A stretch of 54,053 nt of DNA from an uncultured Colwellia sp. (lineage in GTDB: Bacteria > Pseudomonadota > Gammaproteobacteria > Enterobacterales > Alteromonadaceae), in NCBI GenBank assembly GCA_913058395.1, contig CAJXQI010000026.1, positions 1-54,053 of the forward strand, read 5' to 3'. Each line of letters opens with the position of its first letter. Position 1 is the stretch's first letter. Positions 18,315 to 27,899 of this stretch are shown here, one piece after another. The notes under the pieces were generated by a model. That model was not told the DNA's origin, searched no databases, and saw nothing but the letters and a program-made list of their open reading frames with translations. The translations under genes were made by a program, and so were the position numbers.

Positions 18315-18529
18315 CTGTTTCAAAATAAGCAATTTAGTTATTACAATTTGATGAGATAAATAAACTCATTACATACCCAGTGACTATTGCTATTGAATAC
18401 GTTTAACACTTTTGTCTCTTAACAAATCTAATGTTAAAGCGTTCAAACAATATCAATGTGCATTGTTAAATTACTGACATTAACAACGTCAAAAGTTAAC
18501 GAAACGATCAACAAATAAAAGGTTATACC

Positions 18530-20137
18530 GTGGCTAAGATAATATCGAAAATCAATCCCCGCAGCCCTGAATTCATCGAAAATGCCGAGCATATGCAACT
18601 GCAAGTTGATGACTTAAAAGTAAAGTTAGAAGAAATTAAACTCGGTGGCGGAGAACGCAGCCGTGAACGTCATTTATCGCGAGGGAAATTATTACCAAGA
18701 GATCGTGTTTACGCCCTACTCGACCCTGGCTCTGCATTTCTAGAATTATCACAACTAGCCGCTTATGAAGTTTATGACGATAACGTACCTGCTGCAGGTA
18801 TCATTACTGGTATTGGCCGTGTTGGCGGACAAGAATGTATTATTGTTGCCAATGATGCGACAGTAAAAGGTGGCACTTACTTCCCACTTACCGTGAAAAA
18901 GCATTTACGTGCGCAAACTATCGCACAAGAGAACAACTTACCTTGTATCTATTTAGTTGACTCTGGTGGGGCAAACTTACCAAACCAAGACGATGTTTTC
19001 CCAGACAAAGAACACTTTGGTCGTATATTCTTCAATCAAGCTAATATGTCAGCGCAAAGTATTCCACAAATTGCCGTTGTTATGGGTTCTTGTACCGCAG
19101 GTGGCGCATACGTACCAGCTATGGCTGATGAATCAATTATTGTTAAAGAACAAGGCACCATATTCTTAGCGGGTCCGCCATTAGTGAAAGCGGCCACAGG
19201 CGAAGTTGTTAGTGCAGAAGATTTAGGCGGCGCAGATGTGCATTGTCGTACTTCAGGTGTTGCGGATCATTACGCACAAAACGATCATCATGCTTTAGAA
19301 ATAGCCCGTAGTGCTATCGGTAACTTAAACCGTGTTAAACCAGTACAAATGGCAATTAAAGAAGTGACCGAACCAGCGTATGCATGTGACGAAGTTTACG
19401 GCATTGTGCCAAAAGATTCTCGCCAACCATTTGATGTACGAGAAATTATCGCCCGTGTCGTTGATGGCAGCGAATTCGACGAATTTAAAGCACTATATGG
19501 TACAACCTTAGTCTGTGGCTTTGCTCGCATCTACGGCTACCCTGTAGGAATTGTGGCGAACAACGGCATCTTATTTGGTGAATCTGCGCAAAAAGGTGCT
19601 CACTTTATCGAACTTTGTGCGCAACGAAAAATTCCATTGGTATTTTTACAAAACATTACTGGCTTTATGGTCGGTCAACAATATGAAGCTGGCGGTATTG
19701 CAAAACACGGCGCCAAAATGGTAACCGCTGTGGCGACTGCACAAGTGCCAAAATTCACCATTTTAATTGGCGGTAGTTTTGGTGCTGGTAACTACGGCAT
19801 GTGTGGTCGAGCTTATGACCCTCGCTTCTTATTTATGTGGCCAAACTCGCGTATTTCAGTGATGGGCGGCGAACAAGCGGCTGGCGTACTTGCACAAGTT
19901 AAGCGTGATCAAAAAGAGAAACGTGGTGAAACATGGAGCGAGCAAGAAGAAGCTGATTTCAAGCAACCTATTATTGATGATTACGAGCATCAAGGTCACC
20001 CATACTATGCGTCAGCCCGTTTATGGGATGATGGCGTAATTGACCCAGCAGACACTCGCCAAGTACTTGGCTTAGCCATTTCCGCGTCATTAAACAAACC
20101 TATTGAAGAGACCAAATTTGGTCTGTTTAGAATGTAG
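18530..20137 (+). CDS. liuB: methylcrotonyl-CoA carboxylase, carboxyltransferase (beta) subunit
   Basis: This 535-residue carboxyltransferase is the usual length for MCC beta. It moves CO2 from carboxybiotin on LiuD to 3-methylcrotonyl-CoA. Family landmarks are [20 protein letters not shown] at the N-terminus, [33 protein letters not shown] (first oxyanion hole), [15 protein letters not shown] and [20 protein letters not shown] (second oxyanion hole). The start is GTG at 18530 with AAAGG upstream. The gene is followed by liuC after 13 bases. MCC-type residues and the liu context distinguish it from propionyl- or acetyl-CoA carboxylases. Confidence 0.95.
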   Translation: MAKIISKINPRSPEFIENAEHMQLQVDDLKVKLEEIKLGGGERSRERHLSRGKLLPRDRVYALLDPGSAFLELSQLAAYEVYDDNVPAAGIITGIGRVGGQECIIVANDATVKGGTYFPLTVKKHLRAQTIAQENNLPCIYLVDSGGANLPNQDDVFPDKEHFGRIFFNQANMSAQSIPQIAVVMGSCTAGGAYVPAMADESIIVKEQGTIFLAGPPLVKAATGEVVSAEDLGGADVHCRTSGVADHYAQNDHHALEIARSAIGNLNRVKPVQMAIKEVTEPAYACDEVYGIVPKDSRQPFDVREIIARVVDGSEFDEFKALYGTTLVCGFARIYGYPVGIVANNGILFGESAQKGAHFIELCAQRKIPLVFLQNITGFMVGQQYEAGGIAKHGAKMVTAVATAQVPKFTILIGGSFGAGNYGMCGRAYDPRFLFMWPNSRISVMGGEQAAGVLAQVKRDQKEKRGETWSEQEEADFKQPIIDDYEHQGHPYYASARLWDDGVIDPADTRQVLGLAISASLNKPIEETKFGLFRM

Positions 20138-20150
20138 GGGTGAGTTAAAC

Positions 20151-21017
20151 ATGTTTACACATAACAATATTAAAAGTCCGAGCGAGCAAGTTTTATTCGA
20201 CGTTGACAGTCGCGGCGTAGCAACCGTAACCATGAATAATCCTGATAAACACAATGCCTTTGATGATAGTATTATTTTTGCCTTAAGCCACTTGTTTCAT
20301 GAAATTGCTAAATGTCATGACATCAATGTAATGATACTGGCTTCTACAGGGAAAAGTTTTTCTGCCGGTGCTGATTTAGGCTGGATGAAACGCATGGCGT
20401 CATATTCTTATGAAGAGAATTTAGCCGATGCAAATGCATTAGCGCATATGCTGAAAAACCTTAATTTTTTACCACAACCAACTATCGCTAAAGTGCAAGG
20501 TGCAGCCTTTGGTGGCGCGGTTGGGTTAGCAAGTTGTTGTGACATTGTACTGGCCAGTGAAAAAGCCAGCTTTTGTTTAAGCGAAGTAAAGCTCGGTTTA
20601 ATACCAGCAACAATAAGTCCTTATGTTGTAAATGCGATTGGTCAAAAAGCCAGTCGCCGCTACTTTCAAACCGCTGAACGATTCTTTGCAGATAAAGCAC
20701 ATCAATTAGGTTTAGTTGACGAAATACTGCCATTAACAGCATTAGACGCTGCCGTTGAAAAGATGGCACAAACATTACTGGCAAACGGCCCACTAGCCGT
20801 ACGCCAAGCTAAGCAATTAGCCCTTGATGTCGCTTATCAAGATATTGACAAAACGCTGATTGAAATTACCAGCGAGCGCATTGCCGCAATTCGGGTATCG
20901 ACAGAAGGCCAAGAAGGCTTAAGTGCCTTTTTTGAAAAACGCCAACCTGCTTGGCAAGCCCAGCTGCAACAACAAGAAGCATCACAACAAAAATCATTAG
21001 ATAAAGGCGAAGGATAA
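20151..21017 (+). CDS. liuC: methylglutaconyl-CoA hydratase
   Basis: This 288-residue crotonase-family hydratase converts 3-methylglutaconyl-CoA to HMG-CoA. Crotonase signatures are GKSFSAGADLGWMKRM and AAFGGAVGLASCCDI (oxyanion hole), then ASFCLSEVKLGLIPATISPYV with the catalytic Glu region. The ATG at 20151 with AGGGG upstream is preferred; the open frame extends 16 codons back into liuB. The C-terminus ends in a Gln-rich tail. Its stop is only 4 bases before liuD, so translation is probably coupled. Confidence 0.92.
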   Translation: MFTHNNIKSPSEQVLFDVDSRGVATVTMNNPDKHNAFDDSIIFALSHLFHEIAKCHDINVMILASTGKSFSAGADLGWMKRMASYSYEENLADANALAHMLKNLNFLPQPTIAKVQGAAFGGAVGLASCCDIVLASEKASFCLSEVKLGLIPATISPYVVNAIGQKASRRYFQTAERFFADKAHQLGLVDEILPLTALDAAVEKMAQTLLANGPLAVRQAKQLALDVAYQDIDKTLIEITSERIAAIRVSTEGQEGLSAFFEKRQPAWQAQLQQQEASQQKSLDKGEG

Positions 21018-21021
21018 ACTC

Positions 21022-23034
21022 ATGTTTACTAAAATATTAATTGCCAACCGTGGCGAAATTGCCTGTCGTGTTATCAAAACTGCACGAAAAATGGGTATCC
21101 TAACCGTTGCGGTTTATTCTGATGCTGACGCTGATTCCTTACATGTCAATATGGCTGATGAAGCTATTCATATTGGTGGCTCACCGTCGCGTGAAAGTTA
21201 TTTACTATCTGAAAAAGTCATTGAAGCAGCTAAACGTACTGGTGCTCAAGCAATTCACCCAGGTTATGGTTTCTTATCTGAAAACGCTGACTTTTGCCGC
21301 ATGTGTGCCGCAGAAGGCATTACATTTATTGGCCCACCAGTTGGCGCAATTGAAGCTATGGGCTCAAAATCTGCCGCTAAAAATATTATGGAAGCGGCAC
21401 AAGTACCGTTAGTGCCAGGTTACCATGGTGATGATCAATCTGAAGCTGTGATCAAAAAAGCTGCCGATGATATGGGTTACCCTGTACTACTTAAAGCTAC
21501 TGCAGGTGGTGGCGGTAAAGGTATGCGCCAAGTATGGAGCGAAGCAGAGTTCTCTGAAGGTTTTGCTGCCGCAAAACGTGAAGCGAAATCTTCATTTGGC
21601 GACGATACCATGTTGGTTGAAAAATACTTAACACAACCACGCCACGTCGAAATTCAAGTATTTTGCGATAATCACCAAAATGCGGTTTATCTTTTCGAAC
21701 GTGACTGTTCCGTACAACGTCGTCATCAAAAAGTGATTGAAGAGGCGCCAGCCTTTAGCATGAGTGAAGAACTTCGTGCTCAAATGGGTGAGTCAGCAAT
21801 AAAATCAGCACAAGCCATTGGTTATCAAGGTGCTGGTACGGTTGAATTTTTACTTGATATTGACGGCTCATTTTACTTTATGGAAATGAATACTCGTCTA
21901 CAAGTTGAACACCCTGTTACTGAATTAATTACTGGTCAAGATTTAGTTGAATGGCAATTACGTGTTGCAGCTGGTGAAGTGCTGCCTAAGGATCAACATG
22001 AACTAAAAATTAATGGTCATGCGTTTGAAGCACGTATTTACGCTGAAGATCCAAACAACGACTTTTTACCGGCAACTGGTACCTTAGACTTTTTACAACC
22101 ACCCGTTGAAAGTGAGTTCGTGCGTGTTGATACCGGTGTGCGCCAAGGTGATGAAGTAAGCGTATTTTACGACCCAATGATTGCCAAACTTATTGTTTGG
22201 GACGAAAGTCGTGAGAAAGCCCTACAACGTATGGCAAAAGCTTTGTCTGAATATCGTATCAGTGGCGTTACTACCAACATTGATTTTCTTTATAATTTAG
22301 CGACATCAGCACCTTTTGTTAACGCAGATATCGACACCGGTTTTATTGAGAAAAATCAAGAAATCATTTTTCATGAAAATGAACAAGCGTTGGCTGGTGA
22401 GTTGCCAATGGCAGCACTTTATTTAGTATTATCGCAAGAGCTACAAGCACAAACAAATGCAGCAAAAACTAACGACCCATTTTCTCCTTGGAATATGACC
22501 AATGCATGGCGTTTAAATGAAGCGAATATTCACCATATGGTCTTAGCGCATAACGACAGCGAATATCCAATTATTGTTGAGCAAAAACGTCAAGGTAGCG
22601 GTAGCTATTATTTAATTACCGTTGACGGTCAAACCGTTGATTGCCAAGGTCGAATTGAAAACGATACTTTATACGTCAGTATTGATGGTTACCGCAGTCA
22701 CGCAACCATTGCAAAAAATGGCACGCAAATCAGCCTTTATCATCAAAACGGTGTGTTTAACTTCACGCACATTTTACCTGATTGTGGTGACAACAGCGGC
22801 GACGACAGCCATGGCGGGTTAGTTGCGCCAATGAACGGTACTATGGTCGCCGTACTCGTTAACGCTGGTGATTCAGTGAAGGCAGAGCAACCAATAATGA
22901 TCATGGAAGCGATGAAAATGGAGCACACCATTCGTGCGCCAAGCGATGGCATTGTTGACGCTATTTACTACCAAGAAGGCGACATGGTTGATGGTGGCGC
23001 TGAGCTCATTGCTTTTAGCGCAGAGGAAGCATAA
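21022..23034 (+). CDS. liuD: methylcrotonyl-CoA carboxylase, biotin-containing (alpha) subunit
   Basis: This 670-residue biotin carboxylase carries, in order, the N-terminal biotin carboxylase domain ([16 protein letters not shown] start), an ATP-grasp domain with the glycine-rich [13 protein letters not shown] loop and [14 protein letters not shown] active-site motif, the biotin carboxylase C-terminal domain, a linker, and a C-terminal BCCP domain with the biotinylated Lys in MEAMKMEH (about residue 633). It carboxylates its own biotin with ATP and bicarbonate and hands CO2 to LiuB. Its stop codon overlaps the liuE start (TAATG). Confidence 0.95.
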   Translation: MFTKILIANRGEIACRVIKTARKMGILTVAVYSDADADSLHVNMADEAIHIGGSPSRESYLLSEKVIEAAKRTGAQAIHPGYGFLSENADFCRMCAAEGITFIGPPVGAIEAMGSKSAAKNIMEAAQVPLVPGYHGDDQSEAVIKKAADDMGYPVLLKATAGGGGKGMRQVWSEAEFSEGFAAAKREAKSSFGDDTMLVEKYLTQPRHVEIQVFCDNHQNAVYLFERDCSVQRRHQKVIEEAPAFSMSEELRAQMGESAIKSAQAIGYQGAGTVEFLLDIDGSFYFMEMNTRLQVEHPVTELITGQDLVEWQLRVAAGEVLPKDQHELKINGHAFEARIYAEDPNNDFLPATGTLDFLQPPVESEFVRVDTGVRQGDEVSVFYDPMIAKLIVWDESREKALQRMAKALSEYRISGVTTNIDFLYNLATSAPFVNADIDTGFIEKNQEIIFHENEQALAGELPMAALYLVLSQELQAQTNAAKTNDPFSPWNMTNAWRLNEANIHHMVLAHNDSEYPIIVEQKRQGSGSYYLITVDGQTVDCQGRIENDTLYVSIDGYRSHATIAKNGTQISLYHQNGVFNFTHILPDCGDNSGDDSHGGLVAPMNGTMVAVLVNAGDSVKAEQPIMIMEAMKMEHTIRAPSDGIVDAIYYQEGDMVDGGAELIAFSAEEA

Positions 23035-23951
23035 TGGCTAACATTAATAGTTCTGCACTACCTAAAAGCGTAAAAATTGTTGAAGTAGGACCACGCGATG
23101 GCCTACAAAATGAAAAGCTACAAATTAGTGCTGAAGATAAAATAGCGCTGATCGAACAACTAGCTGATGCCGGTGTTAGTTATATCGAAAGTGGTAGCTT
23201 TGTTTCACCTAAATGGGTGCCGCAAATGGCAACATCTACTGATGTATTTAACGGCATTAACCGTAAAGAAAACATCACTTATGCCGCACTAACACCTAAC
23301 ATGAAAGGGTTTGAAGCCGCCATGGCGGTAAACGCCAGTGAAGTTGCTATATTTGGCGCTGCATCAGAAGCGTTTAGCCAAAAGAACATCAATTGTTCAA
23401 TCGAAGAAAGCTTACAACGATTTGAACCTATCATGGAGGCTGCAAAAGCGGCCAACATTCCCGTACGTGGCTATGTTTCATGTGTTGTCGGTTGCCCTTA
23501 TGACGGCTTTATCGAACCTGAACAAGTTGCCATGGTTGCTGAGAAATTATACAACATGGGCTGCTACGAAATATCACTGGGCGATACCATTGGTGTTGGC
23601 ACCCCCGCTAGCGTAACCAAAATGATACAGGCGGTGAATGCACGTGTACCTATGGCTAAACTTGCTGTTCACTTTCACGATACCTACGGTCAGGCGTTAA
23701 CTAACATTTACACTGCATTACAAGCTGGCGTAGCCGTGGTCGATAGTGCTATTGCAGGCCTTGGTGGATGCCCATATGCTAAGGGTGCTTCAGGAAATGT
23801 CGCAACTGAAGATGTCTTATACATGCTTAATGGTCTAGAAATAGAAACCGGCATTGATTTTGAAAAATTACTAGCGGCTGGTTGGTTTATTAGTGACAAA
23901 TTAGGCAAAACGCCTGTATCGAAAGTATCAACTGCATATCGAGCACAATAA
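23034..23951 (+). CDS. liuE: hydroxymethylglutaryl-CoA lyase
   Basis: This 305-residue TIM-barrel lyase splits HMG-CoA to acetyl-CoA and acetoacetate. Active-site segments are [12 protein letters not shown] (catalytic Arg and metal-binding Asp), [10 protein letters not shown] (metal-binding His pair) and [14 protein letters not shown] (catalytic Cys loop). Length and motifs are those of bacterial HMGCL. The start overlaps the liuD stop by one base. It is the last step of the branched part of the leucine pathway; the acetoacetate goes to the CoA-transferase encoded 64 bases downstream. Confidence 0.95.
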   Translation: MANINSSALPKSVKIVEVGPRDGLQNEKLQISAEDKIALIEQLADAGVSYIESGSFVSPKWVPQMATSTDVFNGINRKENITYAALTPNMKGFEAAMAVNASEVAIFGAASEAFSQKNINCSIEESLQRFEPIMEAAKAANIPVRGYVSCVVGCPYDGFIEPEQVAMVAEKLYNMGCYEISLGDTIGVGTPASVTKMIQAVNARVPMAKLAVHFHDTYGQALTNIYTALQAGVAVVDSAIAGLGGCPYAKGASGNVATEDVLYMLNGLEIETGIDFEKLLAAGWFISDKLGKTPVSKVSTAYRAQ

Positions 23952-24015
23952 TACACGTAATTTCTAGATATAAAGATAAAAATAACGACAAAAATTTATT
24001 AATGAGGATTAAACA

Positions 24016-24720
24016 ATGGCAGGATTTGACAAGGTAGTGTCAAGCTATGAAGAAGCAATGGCAGGTCTTGAAGATAACATGACTGTAATTGCTGGCGGTT
24101 TTGGCTTGTGTGGCATTCCAGAAAACTTAATTAGTGAAATTAAGCGTAAAGGCACTAAAGGCTTAACTCTAGTTTCAAATAACTGTGGTGTTGACGATTT
24201 TGGCCTAGGTATTTTGCTTCCTGACCGTCAAATCAAAAAAATTATTGCCTCATATGTTGGCGAAAACGCTGAATTTGAGCGTCAAATGATGAATGGTGAA
24301 CTTGAAGTTGAATTAACTCCGCAAGGTACCTTAGCCGAAAAAATGCGTGCTGGCGGTGCTGGTATTCCTGCCTTTTATACTGCAACGGGCTACGGTACGC
24401 CTGTTGCTGAAGGTAAAGAAGAGCGTGAATTTGATGGCAGACATTACATATTAGAACCTGCGATCAAAGGTGACTTCGCCATCGTGAAAGCGTGGAAAGC
24501 CGATCGTTACGGTAATTTAGTGTTTAGAAAAACCGCTCGTAACTTTAATCCATTAGCAGCAACTGCCGGTAAAATTACCGTAGTAGAAGTTGAAGAGATT
24601 GTTGAGCCGGGTGAATTAGACCCAGATCACATTCATACACCGGGCATTTACGTTAACCGTCTAATTTTAGGCTCATTCGAAAAACGCATTGAACAACGTA
24701 CAGTTCGCAACGATGCATAA
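24016..24720 (+). CDS. scoA: 3-oxoacid CoA-transferase subunit A
   Basis: This 234-residue alpha subunit belongs to family I CoA-transferases, with the N-terminal [13 protein letters not shown] CoA-binding motif, [12 protein letters not shown] and YTATGYGT segments typical of succinyl-CoA:3-ketoacid CoA-transferase (ScoA/SCOT). It pairs with the next gene to activate acetoacetate from LiuE to acetoacetyl-CoA, using succinyl-CoA or another donor. An AGGA ribosome site precedes the ATG. An AtoD-type donor preference (acetyl-CoA) cannot be excluded. It is placed between liuE and subunit B in the same operon. Confidence 0.9.
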   Translation: MAGFDKVVSSYEEAMAGLEDNMTVIAGGFGLCGIPENLISEIKRKGTKGLTLVSNNCGVDDFGLGILLPDRQIKKIIASYVGENAEFERQMMNGELEVELTPQGTLAEKMRAGGAGIPAFYTATGYGTPVAEGKEEREFDGRHYILEPAIKGDFAIVKAWKADRYGNLVFRKTARNFNPLAATAGKITVVEVEEIVEPGELDPDHIHTPGIYVNRLILGSFEKRIEQRTVRNDA

Positions 24721-24746
24721 TTATAAGTGTTAGTAAGGAGTAATTT

Positions 24747-25403
24747 ATGGCTTTATCAAGAGAACAACTAGCACAGCGCGTTGCACAAGAACTTCAAGAC
24801 GGTTACTACGTTAATTTAGGCATCGGTATTCCAACCTTAGTGGCAAACTATGTACCAGAAGGTATGGAAGTGATGTTGCAGTCAGAGAATGGCTTATTAG
24901 GGATGGGACAATTCCCTAGCGAAGCTGAAATTGATGCAGACTTAATTAACGCTGGTAAGCAAACAGTAACGATGGCAACAGGTGCGTCAATTTTTGACTC
25001 AGCAGAATCTTTTGCCATGATCCGTGGTGGTCATGTTGATTTAACCGTATTAGGCGCCTTTGAAGTAGATGTTAACGGTAATATTGCCTCATACATGATC
25101 CCAGGCAAGCTTATTAAAGGTATGGGCGGTGCAATGGACTTAGTAGCGGGTGCTGATAACATCATCGTGACCATGACCCATGCATCTAAACACGGCGTAT
25201 CTAAATTATTAAGTAACTGTACTTTGCCATTAACTGGCAAGGGTTGTATTAAAAAGGTCTTAACTGATTTAGCTTTTATTGAAATCAAAAATGGTAAGTT
25301 TTATTTATTAGAACGAGCACCAGGTGTCTCTGTAGAAGAAATTATTGCCTTAACCGAAGGTGAATTGGTTATTGAAGGTGAAATTCCAGAGATGACTTTC
25401 TAA
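24747..25403 (+). CDS. scoB: 3-oxoacid CoA-transferase subunit B
   Basis: This 218-residue beta subunit has the catalytic Glu in the family signature QSENGLLGMG (about residue 50), plus NLGIGIPTLVANYVPEG and GGAMDLVAGA segments. The Glu forms the covalent CoA thioester in the ping-pong mechanism. It follows subunit A by 26 bases with AAGGAG as ribosome site. It is the last gene of the liu operon, and a strong terminator follows 35 bases after its stop. Confidence 0.92.
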   Translation: MALSREQLAQRVAQELQDGYYVNLGIGIPTLVANYVPEGMEVMLQSENGLLGMGQFPSEAEIDADLINAGKQTVTMATGASIFDSAESFAMIRGGHVDLTVLGAFEVDVNGNIASYMIPGKLIKGMGGAMDLVAGADNIIVTMTHASKHGVSKLLSNCTLPLTGKGCIKKVLTDLAFIEIKNGKFYLLERAPGVSVEEIIALTEGELVIEGEIPEMTF

Positions 25404-25438
25404 AATTATTAATAGTTTTTGATAAATATCGATTAATT

Positions 25439-25463
25439 TAAGGGGCGTTCGCCCCTTTTTTTG
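25439..25463 (+). terminator. intrinsic terminator of the liu operon
   Basis: A 7-bp G+C-rich stem (AAGGGGC/GCCCCTT) with a GTTC loop is followed by a long T-run. Confidence 0.9.
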
Positions 25464-25624
25464 TGGTTTATATCGCACAATTGTCCCGAATTTGTCTCAC
25501 ATTTACAAAACATTCATTTTGTACAAAAATACATCAAACAACAATAACCCCCACTAATCGCATTAATTACATACACTTAGCAAAATTAAAAGCTATTCAG
25601 CATTAACGCTTTGTAACAAAGCAG

Positions 25625-25652
25625 TTGCATTTAATGATCGTTTTGGTAATAC
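25625..25652 (+). promoter_or_regulatory. candidate promoter driving the c-di-GMP riboswitch RNA
   Basis: TTGCAT (25625-25630) and TAATAC (25647-25652) are spaced by 16 bases. The predicted start falls just before the riboswitch aptamer. Confidence 0.5.
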
Positions 25653-25667
25653 TGAAATTGACAAAGA

Positions 25668-25761
25668 AAAGGCAAGACACGCGAAAACGTGTTACGCAAA
25701 ACCACCGGTCTAAGGGTTAATGCAATAATATTGCATTTTTCTATGACAGCGGAGTTACCGT
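25668..25761 (+). promoter_or_regulatory. cyclic-di-GMP-I (GEMM) riboswitch
   Basis: The sequence follows the GEMM-I consensus closely: the GGCAA segment, a hairpin with a GAAA-type tetraloop (CACGCGAAAACGTG), the TACGCAAA core, ACCACCGGTCTAAG (CCGG/CTAA tetraloop-receptor side), a variable stem (TGCAATAATATTGCA), then GACAGCGGAGTTACCG. These are the conserved core and the 3' closing strand of the c-di-GMP-I aptamer. A GTGG plus T-run at 25779-25788 could be the expression platform; GTGGTTTT there is complementary to AAAACCAC at 25698-25705 inside the aptamer. It controls the small exported protein 66 bases downstream. On/off polarity cannot be read. Confidence 0.88.
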
Positions 25762-25827
25762 GTTATTAGGTACATCCTGTGGTTTTTTCTTTTACTAACT
25801 CTATTTGCATTATAAAAGGTTATTAAA

Positions 25828-26187
25828 ATGAAAAAATTATTACTAGTTACTACCATTACTGCTTTAACGATGACGTCTATTGTATCTGCGCCGAAAGCGC
25901 AAGCCGCTGACATTGCACAAAGTGTATGTGAGTATGTTGCCGCTGACGACAAAAAACGTATGCGTTCATTCTTAAAGACGAACAAATTAAAAATTCGTAA
26001 TATCTTCGCGGGTATTCAGTGTAACGGTAAAAACTTGTTGGAATTTGCTGCTACTAACGGTTCAGTTAAAACAGGTTCTTTGATGATTAGTAAATTACCA
26101 AAGAAAACAGTTTCGGCTAACTTAGCACTTATTCAAAATGGATCGCAACCATTAATCGACGCTGCAAACAAACGCGTTAGCAGCTAG
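25828..26187 (+). CDS. small exported DUF3718-family protein under riboswitch control
   Basis: This 119-residue protein has a signal peptide ending in KAQAAD. The mature part contains CEYVAADDKKRMRSFLK and FAGIQCNGKNLLEFAA, the two-cysteine pattern I recognise as DUF3718, a family of small secreted proteins found in Shewanella, Colwellia and relatives with no known function. An AAGG ribosome site lies before the ATG. The upstream c-di-GMP-I riboswitch ties its expression to the motile/sessile signal, so a surface or biofilm-related role is inferred. It has its own promoter and terminator. Confidence 0.82.
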   Translation: MKKLLLVTTITALTMTSIVSAPKAQAADIAQSVCEYVAADDKKRMRSFLKTNKLKIRNIFAGIQCNGKNLLEFAATNGSVKTGSLMISKLPKKTVSANLALIQNGSQPLIDAANKRVSS

Positions 26188-26261
26188 AAATTTATTTTCC
26201 AGTAGGCGTTAATACTTAATGTAAGTTCAATGTTTTACTAGTTAATAATTCTTATGTCATT

Positions 26262-26291
26262 AAAAAGGCCAGCATTAGCTGGCCTTTTTTT
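26262..26291 (+). terminator. intrinsic terminator of the DUF3718 gene
   Basis: The stem AGGCCAGC/GCTGGCCT with an ATTA loop is followed by seven Ts. Confidence 0.88.
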
Positions 26292-26403
26292 CTGCTTGAA
26301 ATTCATTACCGCCTTCTAAAAATCATTAAATTCAACTAGCTACAATCCTAAAAACTGATTAAAATCACTTAAGAACAATAGTTATTTTGCTAATTGGTAT
26401 TAA

Positions 26404-27555
26404 ATGTCACATAAACGTAGTTACATCAACAGTAATAATGCATTGGTATTAACCGGCGGTGGAGCTCGTGCGGCCTACCAGGTTGGCGTTTTATCTGCTA
26501 TCGCTAAGTTTATGCCACGAAACCATGGTGTGCCCTTCCCAATCATCTGTGGCACTTCTGCTGGCGCAATCAACTCTACGGCATTAGCTTGCTACGCTTC
26601 GTGTTTTCAACTAGGGGTTAAAAAACTAGAGTGGGTGTGGAAAAATCTGGATCCCAGCCGCATATATCACAGTGATGCATTACGTGTATTTAGTCATTTA
26701 TCGGCAGGCTTACTCGGTAGTTTTCAAGCGGACTATGCCAACAAAAGTGCCCGAAGCTTATTAAACAATGCTCCATTACGTGATTTGCTCAATATGGTTG
26801 TAGATTTTAACCGTATCGACACCAATATCAGACGCGGTTATTTATCGGCCGTTTCAGTTACCGCCTCAAGTTATAGCAGTGGCGACTCTATTAGTTTCTT
26901 TCAATCTAAAGAGTCAATATCACCTTGGTTTCGTGCCAAAAGACGTGGTGAGCCAACGCAACTCAACAGTCAACATTTAATGGCATCAGCAGCAATACCA
27001 TTGGTATTTCCTTCCGCTAAAATTAAGCACGATCATTTAGGCGATGGCTCAATCCATCAGCTTTCTCCGCTAAGCCCTGCAATACATTTAGGTGCAGAAA
27101 AAGTATTTGTTGTTGGCGTTGAACAGCCCAAAGAACCGATTCATGCTAGAGAAAACAACCCACATCCACCAACGACGGCAACCATTGCTGGTCACTTACT
27201 TGATACCATTTTTTCTGATACGTTGAAAAGTGATATAGAGCGTATGGAGCGCGTTAATCATACGTTATCGTTAATACCTGAACATTTAAAAAATCAAACC
27301 GCGGGCTTAAAAAATATTGATTCACTCGTCATTAATCCAAGCCATGATTTTAACGCTATCGCGGTGAAATATTACCATAAACTGCCATTATCCATCCGCC
27401 TGTTATTACGTAGTGTTGGTATTACCAATGATGCGGAATCGAGTTTGGTCAGCTATTTACTGTTTGAAAAAAATTATTGTAAGGAGCTAATTAATCTTGG
27501 TTTTAATGATGCTCTGGAGCAAGAAAGTAAAATTCGAGAATTTCTTAAGCTATAG
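26404..27555 (+). CDS. patatin-like phospholipase
   Basis: This 383-residue protein has a patatin fold in its first about 280 residues. The oxyanion motif is LTGGGARAAYQVG, the nucleophile elbow is CGTSAGAIN (Ser about residue 56) and the catalytic Asp lies in LGDGSI. There is no signal peptide, so it acts in the cytoplasm or at the inner membrane. The C-terminal about 100 residues are helical and rich in charged residues. The family hydrolyses acyl chains from glycerolipids. A specific substrate is not evident. The preceding gap contains the DUF3718 terminator, so the gene is probably transcribed alone. Confidence 0.88.
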   Translation: MSHKRSYINSNNALVLTGGGARAAYQVGVLSAIAKFMPRNHGVPFPIICGTSAGAINSTALACYASCFQLGVKKLEWVWKNLDPSRIYHSDALRVFSHLSAGLLGSFQADYANKSARSLLNNAPLRDLLNMVVDFNRIDTNIRRGYLSAVSVTASSYSSGDSISFFQSKESISPWFRAKRRGEPTQLNSQHLMASAAIPLVFPSAKIKHDHLGDGSIHQLSPLSPAIHLGAEKVFVVGVEQPKEPIHARENNPHPPTTATIAGHLLDTIFSDTLKSDIERMERVNHTLSLIPEHLKNQTAGLKNIDSLVINPSHDFNAIAVKYYHKLPLSIRLLLRSVGITNDAESSLVSYLLFEKNYCKELINLGFNDALEQESKIREFLKL

Positions 27556-27842
27556 AAATAATGGTATAGAACTTAAGCTTTACAAGCTAATTTGCTCAGG
27601 AAAAAGCTATTTAGCCTCAACTTGGTTTAATGAATGTCATAATGCATTGATAATCAATAATTTTAATAAATCCGATATCTCCAATGAAGTTAGTTAAGTG
27701 GATATCAAGGCGTTTATGTATCCGAATAGCGAGCTATTTGGCACATCAACAACGTAGATAGGCGCTAAACTAGCTTTATTGGATGACGTTGCTTAAGCCG
27801 AGTTGAGGTTATTTATCAAAAACACAACGTCATTAAAATAAT
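27556..27842. other. intergenic stretch without a recognisable gene
   Basis: Short open frames here have no start or composition supporting a gene. No RNA or repeat is recognised before the terminator. Confidence 0.5.
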
Positions 27843-27865
27843 AAGGAGCAATTAAGCTCCTTTTT
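27843..27865. terminator. bidirectional terminator between converging patatin and antiporter genes
   Basis: The stem AGGAGC/GCTCCT with a 6-base A/T loop has T-rich tails on both strands. Confidence 0.7.
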
Positions 27866-27899
27866 CTATTTTAACTAAAAGAACAGTAAAGCAGAGCAA

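Noticed and set aside
27497-27697. 66-residue open frame after the patatin gene
   Set aside because: It overlaps the patatin reading frame, has no ribosome site and has no domain character.
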